Below, in pieces: positions 1 to 6,300 of a stretch of 7,430 nucleotides of DNA (position 1 is its first letter; each line of letters begins with the position of its first letter). The notes below the pieces were generated by a model that searched no databases, was not told the DNA's origin, and saw only the letters and a list, made by a program, of their open reading frames with translations. Location: the NCBI GenBank assembly GCA_004554555.1, contig SFLN01000094.1:1-7430 (forward strand), given 5' to 3'. Position numbers and translations under genes: made by a program. This stretch comes from [Eubacterium] saphenum. GTDB lineage: Bacteria; Bacillota; Clostridia; Oscillospirales; Ruminococcaceae.

Positions 1-13
1 TTTTTTCGTTTTC

Positions 14-22
14 TGCTATAAT
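14..22 (+). promoter_or_regulatory. Extended -10 promoter element for ppdK
   Basis: The sequence TGCTATAAT is a perfect extended -10 element (TGn followed by consensus TATAAT). A -35 box with normal spacing would lie to the left of base 1, so it cannot be checked. The predicted transcript start is near base 29, giving a leader of about 70 nt before the ppdK start codon. Confidence 0.7.
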
Positions 23-33
23 AGAAAAAGGAG

Positions 34-64
34 TTTTGGGCCAAAATTTTCCTGCCCGAAAAAA
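34..64 (+). promoter_or_regulatory. Dyad / hairpin in the ppdK leader
   Basis: Bases 34-46 read TTTTGGGCCAAAA, a six-base inverted repeat around a central G, just downstream of the predicted transcript start. An alternative RNA fold pairs TTTTGGGC (34-41) with GCCC and AAAA (54-57 and 59-62), leaving G58 bulged and a 12-nt loop. No U-tract follows, so it is not a terminator. It could be an operator or an mRNA 5' structure. I recognise no specific regulator site, and the function is inference only. Confidence 0.3.
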
Positions 65-85
65 GCTCAAAATCTATCTATATTT

Positions 86-93
86 AGGAGGAG
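86..93 (+). promoter_or_regulatory. ppdK ribosome binding site
   Basis: AGGAGGAG is a near-perfect Shine-Dalgarno sequence, seven bases upstream of the ATG at 101. It fixes the start of ppdK and fits a highly translated metabolic gene. Confidence 0.9.
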
Positions 94-100
94 ATTTCCA

Positions 101-2737
101 ATGGCTAAAAAATGGGTCTATACCTTTAAAGAAGGTAATATGACTATGCGCAACCTTCTCGGCGGTAAGGGCGCGAACCTTGCCGAGATGACAGAGATTG
201 GTCTGCCCGTTCCTCAGGGTTTCACTATCACTACCGAGGCTTGCACTCAGTACTACGAGGACGGCCGCAAAATCAACGATGAAATTATGTCGCAGGCTAT
301 GGAAGGCGTAAAGTGGATGGAAGAAGTCAACGGCAAAAAGTTCGGCGACCTCAAAAACCCGCTTCTCGTTTCCGTTCGTTCGGGTGCGCGCGCTTCGATG
401 CCGGGTATGATGGACACTATCCTCAACCTCGGTCTTAACGATGACGTTGTTGCTGCTATGATTGCAGGCAACCCCGACCCTAAGTTTGAAAGATTTGTTT
501 ACGACTCTTACAGAAGATTTATTCAGATGTTCTCCGACGTTGTTATGGAAGTCGGAAAGAAGTACTTCGAGCAGCTCATCGACGAGATGAAGGAGAAGAA
601 GGGCGTTAAGTACGACGTTGACCTCACCGCTGCTGACCTTAAGGAGCTTGCTACTCAGTTCAAGGCTGAATACAAGAAGCAGCTCGGCACCGATTTCCCC
701 TCCGACCCCGTTGAACAGCTCAAGCTCGCTATCGAGGCTGTTTTCCGTTCTTGGGACAACCCTCGTGCAAACGTTTATCGCCGCGACAACGATATTCCTT
801 ATTCTTGGGGTACCGCTGTCAACGTAATGCCGATGGTATTCGGCAACCTCAACGACAACTCGGGTACCGGCGTTGCCTTCACCCGTGACCCCGCAACCGG
901 CGAGAAGAAGCTCATGGGTGAGTTCCTCTTCAACGCGCAGGGCGAGGACGTTGTTGCAGGCGTTCGTACTCCTATGCCTATCGCTCAGATGGCGGACAAG
1001 TTCCCCGAGGCTTATGACGAGTTCGTAAAGGTTTGCGGAATTCTCGAGGACCACTACCGCGATATGCAGGATATGGAGTTCACCGTTGAGAACGGCAAGC
1101 TCTATATGCTCCAGTGCCGCAACGGTAAGAGAACCGCACAGGCTGCTCTGAAGATTGCGTGCGACCTCGTTGACGAGGGTATGATTGACGAGAAGAAGGC
1201 AGTTTCGATGATTGACCCGCGCAACCTCGACACTCTGCTTCACCCGCAGTTCGACGCAAAGGCACTCAAGGCTGCTACACCCGTAGGCAAGGGTCTCGGC
1301 GCTTCGCCCGGAGCTGCTTGCGGTAAGATTGTATTCACCGCTGATGACGCTGTTGAGTGGAAGTCCCGCGGCGAAAAGGTCGTTCTGGTTCGTCTGGAAA
1401 CCTCTCCCGAGGATATCACCGGTATGAAGGCTGCTCAGGGTATTCTGACCGTTCGCGGCGGTATGACCTCGCACGCTGCCGTTGTTGCTCGTGGTATGGG
1501 TACATGCTGCGTATCGGGCTGCGGCGACATCGCTATGGACGAGGAGAACAAGAAGTTCACGCTCGCAGGCAAGACCTATCACGAGGGTGACTGCATCTCC
1601 ATCGACGGCTCTACCGGTAACATTTACGACGGTCTTATTCCCACCGTTGACGCTACCATCGCAGGCGAGTTCGGAAGAATTATGGCTTGGGCTGACAAGT
1701 ACAGAAAGCTCAAGGTTCGCACCAACGCTGATACACCCACGGACGCTAAGAAGGCTCGCGAGCTGGGCGCAGAGGGTATCGGTCTTTGCCGTACCGAGCA
1801 TATGTTCTTCGAGGCTGACAGAATTGCGGCTTTCCGTGAGATGATTTGCTCCGATACCGTTGAAGAGAGAGAAGCTGCTCTTGCTAAGATTGAGCCGATG
1901 CAGCAGGGCGACTTCGAGAAGCTCTATGAGGCTCTTGAAGGCAATCCTGTTACCATTCGCTTCCTCGACCCGCCCCTCCACGAATTCGTTCCTACCGAAG
2001 AGGCTGACATCGAGGCTCTCGCTAAGGCTCAGGGCAAGTCCGTTGAGACTATCAAGAACATCATTCAGTCGCTCCACGAGTTCAACCCGATGATGGGTCA
2101 CCGTGGCTGCCGTCTTGCGGTTACTTATCCCGAAATCGCTAAGATGCAGACTGCTGCCGTTATCAAGGCTGCTATCAACGTCAAGAAGGCTCACCCCGAC
2201 TGGAATCTCGTTCCCGAGATTATGATTCCGCTCGTAGGCGAGGTTAAGGAGCTTAAGTACGTTAAGGATATCGTTGTTAAGACCGCTGACGCGATTATCG
2301 CAGAGGCTGGTTCCGATATCAAGTACTCTGTTGGTACTATGATTGAAATTCCGCGTGCTGCTCTCACTGCTGATGAAATCGCGAAGGAGGCTGAGTTCTT
2401 CTGCTTCGGCACGAACGACCTCACTCAGATGACTTACGGCTTCTCGCGTGACGACGCAGGCAAGTTCCTCGGCGCTTACTATGACGCTAAGATCTTCGAG
2501 AACGATCCGTTCGCTAAGCTCGACCAGGTTGGCGTAGGCAAGCTGATGAAGATGGCTATTGAGCTTGGTAAGGGCGTTCGTCCCGAAATGCACTGCGGTA
2601 TCTGCGGTGAGCACGGCGGCGACCCGACTTCCGTTGAGTTCTGCCACAAGATCGGTTTGGACTATGTATCCTGCTCACCGTTCCGTGTTCCGATTGCAAG
2701 ACTTGCTGCTGCGCAGGCTGCTATCGCTGAAATGTAA
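101..2737 (+). CDS. ppdK: Pyruvate, phosphate dikinase
   Basis: This 878-aa protein is full length for bacterial pyruvate phosphate dikinase (EC 2.7.9.1), a cytosolic enzyme that interconverts ATP + pyruvate + phosphate with AMP + PEP + pyrophosphate. In anaerobes it works in pyrophosphate-linked glycolysis or in PEP formation. The N-terminal nucleotide-binding domain occupies about residues 1-340, with a glycine-rich GGKGANLAEM near residues 21-30 and SVRSGARASMPGMMDT at 91-106. The swivelling phosphohistidine domain carries GGMTSHAA, with catalytic His458. The preceding Thr456 is the position that PPDK regulatory proteins phosphorylate in other species. The C-terminal PEP/pyruvate-binding barrel (about 520-878) includes GLCRTEHMF (561-569), FGTNDLTQMTYG (769-780) and HCGICGEHGG with catalytic Cys832. 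The start is set by the strong ribosome binding site and matches the family N-terminus. No frameshift or missing catalytic residue is seen. Codon use is strongly biased, consistent with high expression. It appears monocistronic, with its own promoter and terminator. Confidence 0.98.
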   Translation: MAKKWVYTFKEGNMTMRNLLGGKGANLAEMTEIGLPVPQGFTITTEACTQYYEDGRKINDEIMSQAMEGVKWMEEVNGKKFGDLKNPLLVSVRSGARASMPGMMDTILNLGLNDDVVAAMIAGNPDPKFERFVYDSYRRFIQMFSDVVMEVGKKYFEQLIDEMKEKKGVKYDVDLTAADLKELATQFKAEYKKQLGTDFPSDPVEQLKLAIEAVFRSWDNPRANVYRRDNDIPYSWGTAVNVMPMVFGNLNDNSGTGVAFTRDPATGEKKLMGEFLFNAQGEDVVAGVRTPMPIAQMADKFPEAYDEFVKVCGILEDHYRDMQDMEFTVENGKLYMLQCRNGKRTAQAALKIACDLVDEGMIDEKKAVSMIDPRNLDTLLHPQFDAKALKAATPVGKGLGASPGAACGKIVFTADDAVEWKSRGEKVVLVRLETSPEDITGMKAAQGILTVRGGMTSHAAVVARGMGTCCVSGCGDIAMDEENKKFTLAGKTYHEGDCISIDGSTGNIYDGLIPTVDATIAGEFGRIMAWADKYRKLKVRTNADTPTDAKKARELGAEGIGLCRTEHMFFEADRIAAFREMICSDTVEEREAALAKIEPMQQGDFEKLYEALEGNPVTIRFLDPPLHEFVPTEEADIEALAKAQGKSVETIKNIIQSLHEFNPMMGHRGCRLAVTYPEIAKMQTAAVIKAAINVKKAHPDWNLVPEIMIPLVGEVKELKYVKDIVVKTADAIIAEAGSDIKYSVGTMIEIPRAALTADEIAKEAEFFCFGTNDLTQMTYGFSRDDAGKFLGAYYDAKIFENDPFAKLDQVGVGKLMKMAIELGKGVRPEMHCGICGEHGGDPTSVEFCHKIGLDYVSCSPFRVPIARLAAAQAAIAEM

Positions 2738-2761
2738 TTCACGGCTGATAATTAACCAAAA

Positions 2762-2789
2762 ATTCCCCGTTCCGTATGGAGCGGGGAAT
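2762..2789. terminator. Convergent terminator, hairpin 1
   Basis: Bases 2762-2773 pair with 2778-2789 in a 12-bp stem (one T-G wobble) closed by the tetraloop GTAT. It begins 24 bases after the ppdK stop. On the + strand it is followed by a weak T-run (AATTTTG). On the - strand it is followed directly by a run of T, so it can also stop transcripts from the opposing XRE gene. Confidence 0.8.
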
Positions 2790-2805
2790 AATTTTGTGCA
2801 AAAAA

Positions 2806-2822
2806 CTCCCCGTTATGGGGAG
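2806..2822. terminator. Convergent terminator, hairpin 2
   Basis: CTCCCC (2806-2811) pairs with GGGGAG (2817-2822) around the loop GTTAT. A run of six A (2800-2805) precedes it, which gives a six-U tail on - strand transcripts. AATTTTTATTTT follows for + strand transcripts. It lies five bases past the XRE stop codon and so looks like that gene's main terminator and a backup for ppdK. Confidence 0.85.
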
Positions 2823-2827
2823 AATTT

Positions 2828-3268
2828 TTATTTTGACCAGTGATTGAGCTTCGGGAGCTGCTCCTCGAAATAGGCGCGCGCCTGTTCGGGCGGGAATTGT
2901 TCGTTCGACATGTGACCGACAAGAAAATCCGTGAGTTGGGCAAGGCTTGTGTAGACGAATTTTCCGTCCGTGTAGCACCACTTGCAGTACTCCTCGTTGA
3001 ATTCACCGCTCGGCTCTTTGCTTATGGAGCTGTCGTCGAGAGGCATTCCGCAGCACTGACAAATCAGCGTTCTCGGCGAACCCAAAAGCGTGTTAATGGA
3101 CACGTCAAACAGCTTGGAGAGCAGCTTCAGCGTTTCGGTATTCGGCACGGTTTCGCCGTTTTCCCAGCGCGACACCGCCTGCCGCGTGACGAAAACCTTC
3201 TCGGCGAGTTCGTCCTGCGAAAGCCCTTTTTCGGTGCGCAGTTTGTGAATTATTTCCTTAGTTTCCAT
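2828..3268 (-). CDS. XRE-family HTH regulator with C-terminal zinc ribbon
   Basis: The 146-aa protein has two parts. Residues about 4-62 form an XRE/HTH_3 DNA-binding domain, with the helix-turn-helix around SQDELAEKVFVTRQAVSRWE (17-36) and the usual N-terminal LRxxKGLSQ pattern. Residues about 69-105 form a small zinc ribbon of the 'putative zinc ribbon' type seen in many Firmicutes proteins (CQCCGMPL, then YCKWCYTDGKF). The likely zinc ligands are Cys70, Cys73, Cys95 and Cys98. The C-terminal tail (106-146) is probably helical. I place the start at 3268, not at the in-frame ATG at 3298, because GAGGTG lies six bases upstream of 3268, homology to the HTH begins there, and the earlier start would fall inside the promoter. 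The gene converges on ppdK and lies downstream of the kinase gene, in the same direction. Its targets are unknown; proteins of this type are cytoplasmic transcription regulators, sometimes autoregulatory. Confidence 0.9.
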   Translation of the reverse strand: METKEIIHKLRTEKGLSQDELAEKVFVTRQAVSRWENGETVPNTETLKLLSKLFDVSINTLLGSPRTLICQCCGMPLDDSSISKEPSGEFNEEYCKWCYTDGKFVYTSLAQLTDFLVGHMSNEQFPPEQARAYFEEQLPKLNHWSK

Positions 3269-3274
3269 GATTTT

Positions 3275-3280
3275 CACCTC
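3275..3280 (-). promoter_or_regulatory. Ribosome binding site of the XRE gene
   Basis: On the - strand this reads GAGGTG, six bases before the ATG at 3268. It decides between the two in-frame ATGs (3268 and 3298) in favour of the shorter product. Confidence 0.8.
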
Positions 3281-3286
3281 ACCATT

Positions 3287-3315
3287 ATTATACAACATTC
3301 ACCGAAAAAAAGCAA
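3287..3315 (-). promoter_or_regulatory. Putative promoter of the XRE gene
   Basis: On the - strand a perfect TATAAT (3292-3287) lies 17 bases downstream of TTGCTT (3315-3310), a partial match to TTGACA. The transcript would begin near 3280, right at the ribosome binding site, giving a very short leader. The -35 half overlaps the T-run of the preceding terminator-like hairpin. The -10 is convincing; the -35 is weak. Confidence 0.55.
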
Positions 3316-3331
3316 GCAACTCGCTGTTGCT
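3305..3331 (-). terminator. Second terminator-like hairpin after the kinase gene
   Basis: On the - strand AGCAAC (3331-3326) pairs with GTTGCT (3320-3315) around a five-base loop, followed three bases later by seven T (3311-3305). The stem is short, but the U-tract is the best in this spacer. It would catch transcripts passing the first hairpin. Confidence 0.55.
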
Positions 3332-3340
3332 GTAATCGAA

Positions 3341-3367
3341 AACAGGCTGCCCGAAAGACAGCCTGTT
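3341..3367 (-). terminator. Terminator of the hybrid kinase gene
   Basis: AACAGGCTG (3341-3349) and CAGCCTGTT (3359-3367) form a perfect 9-bp stem with a 9-base loop, starting seven bases after the kinase stop codon. On the - strand it continues into TTTTCG (the last two stem bases add to the T-run), so the U-tract is short but the stem is strong. Confidence 0.75.
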
Positions 3368-3374
3368 CTGTGGT

Positions 3375-6300
3375 TTAATGCGAAATTTTGAGGATATTAG
3401 CCAAAGTTGTCATCAAGTCATCGACATTGATAGGCTTTGAAATATGCCCGTTCATACCGGCTTTGACGGCGTTTTTGCGGTCTTCCTCGAACGCGTTTGC
3501 GGTCATCGCGAGAATGGGGATTTGCGCCTTTTTCTTGTCGTAGAACTTGCGGATAATCTGAGTTGCCTTATAGCCGTCCATATTCGGCATCTGAATATCC
3601 ATCAAGATGAGGTCGTAATAGCCCGCGTTCGCTTTTTCGAGCATATCCACGCACACAATTCCGTCCGCGGCGTGCTCGACCTCAAACCCGACTTCCTCGA
3701 GAATTGCCGTGGCAATTTCCGCGTTCATCTCGTTGTCCTCGGCGAGGAGGATACGCTTGCCCTTAAAATAATCCGCGTTGTAATCAGCCGTTTTCTCAAT
3801 TCGTTGAACAGCGTCGCCTGTTTCGGCAATCCTGTGCGGCAGGGTGACGGTGAATTTCGTGCCCTTGCCGAGCTTGCTCTCAACCTTAATCGTGCCCTCC
3901 ATCAGCTCGACAAGCTTCTTGACAATCGCCATACCGAGTCCCGTGCCATTTATGCGGCTTTCGGTACTGGAGTGTTCGCGGGTGAACTCGTCGAACATAT
4001 TCGGCAAAAATTCCTCCGACATACCGATACCCGTGTCCTCAATTTCGGTCTGATAAATCGCGTAGCCGTCGCGTTCCGACGGGATTTCGGTGAGGCGCAT
4101 CATAACCTTTCCGCCGGACGGCGTGTATTTGAGCGCGTTGCTCAAAATGTTGAGGAAAATCTCGCGGAGCTTTGTCGCGTCGCAGAAAACGTCCTTGTGT
4201 TCAACACAAACGGTTCGCGTAAACTCAATGCCTTTTTCCTTCATCTGCGTGTCGAACAGCGCGTAGAGCGTGTCGTTGAACGAATACGCGTTCCAAACGG
4301 TTTCATCGAGCGTGGTTTTTCCGCTCTCAATCCGCGCCATTTCGAGGACGTTGTTGATAAGCGAGAGCAGGAAATCGTTTGAGGTCTTGATTTTCTTGAT
4401 GTAGCCGCGCGCGAGTTCCTTGTCGTCAAGGTGCTTGTCGAGAAGCTCGGTGAAGCCGATAATCGCGTTCATCGGCGTGCGGATATCGTGCGACATATTG
4501 AACAAAAACGCGGATTTCGCGGCACTTGAAGCGTTTGCGATTTCGAGCTGCGCCTTGGTATCAGCCTTGTCGTGCGCCTCGGTTACGTCCCGCCCGAGAA
4601 TGTTGATAATCGGCTCGCCGTTCTCGTCGTAGCCCGCGAAAACGTTGATTTCGTGCCACTCGGGCTTTTTGGTGTAGTGGATAAGAAATTCTTCCGTGCC
4701 GAGGTGACCGGTTTTGTCCTGCCTTACGCGGTATCTGTCAAGGAACAGCAGCTCAATGCCTTTTTCGAGATACTCCTTGTCCACCGACTGCAAAAAGTAT
4801 TGATAAATATCGTCATAGTTGTCCGTGGCTTCCATTCGGGAAACGGTATCTTCCAGACCTGTACCCTTGATAAGCGTGTACTTGCCCGTGTTGACGTTGA
4901 CGGTCATATTGTAGCTGTACAGCATTTTGGTAACGCCCGACAGCAGCTGGTCGCGCGCCGCAGAAGCGCGAAGCTCGCGTTCTTTTTTCTCCTGCTGCTC
5001 GTGAGCCTCGGTTATGTCGCGCCCGAGAATGTTGGCAATCGGGTCGCCGTTTTCGTCCGTACCGAGGAAGATGTTGATTTCGTGCCACTCGATACCCTTT
5101 TCGGTTTTCGCCGCGTACTCAAGATTTCCTATGTAACCGGTTTCGTTTCTGCGTTTTCTGAGCGCAGAAAGGCTGCTGAAATTCCCGAACGGCGCGATAT
5201 AGTCCTCGGTGACGTACCGGATTTTTTTGTTGTAAGCGGTTTCGTAGTCGTCGGTGGACTCGAAAATCTTGACGAAATCCTTCATTCCCGTGCCGAGAAT
5301 AAGGCTGTATTTTCCTGTGTTAAGGTTGAGCGTTAGGTTGTAGCTGTAAAGCGTTTTGGTGATATTTGACAGAATCTGGTCCTTCGCGGCAACCGCTTTC
5401 AGCTCGTTTTCACGGCGTTCCTGAGCCTCGTGAGTTTCGGTGATATCGCGCCCGAGAATGTTTGCGATGGGGTTTCCGTCCTCGTTAACCCCCATAAACG
5501 CGTTCACCTCATACCAACCTATTCCGTTGTCGGTAGTTGCGGCGTATTCCTTCTGACCGATGTGACCGCTGAGATTTTTCTGCTTGCGGAGCGCTTCGAG
5601 CGAAAATCTGCCCATCATATCCTCGCGGTACTCGGGGAGAACGTGCTCGAGCAAATACCCGCACGCGGTGTCAAAATCATCGGTCTGCGAGAAGTGGCGG
5701 ATAAGCTCTTCCATACCCGTACCGACGATAAGGCTGTACTTGCCCGTGTTAAGGTTGACGGTTGCGTTGTAGCTGTACAGCGTTTTTGTGATATCGGACA
5801 AAATCTGGTCTTTAGCCGCAGAAGCCTTGAGTTCACGCTCTTTAGCTTCCTGCTGCTCGTGAGTTTCTGTGATATCGCGCCCGAGAATGTTGGCAACGGC
5901 GGCTCCGTCCTCGTTTGTGCCGATGAACAGGTTCACCTCGTGCCACTTGTTGGTTTCGCCGACAATAAACCGATAGGACATCGAGCCGATATAACCAGTT
6001 TCGTGGTTTCGCCCGTTTAACGCGCGAACGCTCACCAGATTATCCAGCTTAGACTTGTCCTCCGGCGCAACGCTTTTGGAGAGCTTGGCATAAAGCAGAA
6101 CATAATCATCGTTATGCTGCATAGTTTCCAAGACCTCGTTCATACCCGTACCCGTGATAAGCGAGTATTTCCAGGTTTCGAGGTTAACCGTGAGGTTGTA
6201 GCCGTACAGCATTTTTGTAATTCCCGAAAGGAGCTGGTCGCGCGCAGCAGCGGCTTTCTGCTGATTTTCACGCTTTTCGTGACGTTTATGAGCGTCGGTG

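Noticed and set aside
74..2647. 857-codon open frame antisense to ppdK
   Set aside because: Its triplets are the same triplets as the ppdK codons read backwards. It stays open only because ppdK uses no TTA, CTA or TCA codons over this span, a result of strong codon bias. The protein is low-complexity and resembles no family I know.
2739..3006. Short - strand frames over the ppdK-XRE spacer and XRE 3' end (80 and 84 codons)
   Set aside because: They are out-of-frame overlaps of the XRE coding sequence and the terminator hairpins, without start signals or recognisable domains.
3269..3298. Ten-residue N-terminal extension of the XRE protein from the ATG at 3298
   Set aside because: It overlaps the TATAAT box and has no ribosome binding site of its own, while GAGGTG sits correctly before the ATG at 3268.
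2840..3391. 183-codon + strand frame across the XRE gene
   Set aside because: It runs antisense to a clear HTH-zinc ribbon protein, has no ribosome binding site worth the name, and crosses terminators on both sides.
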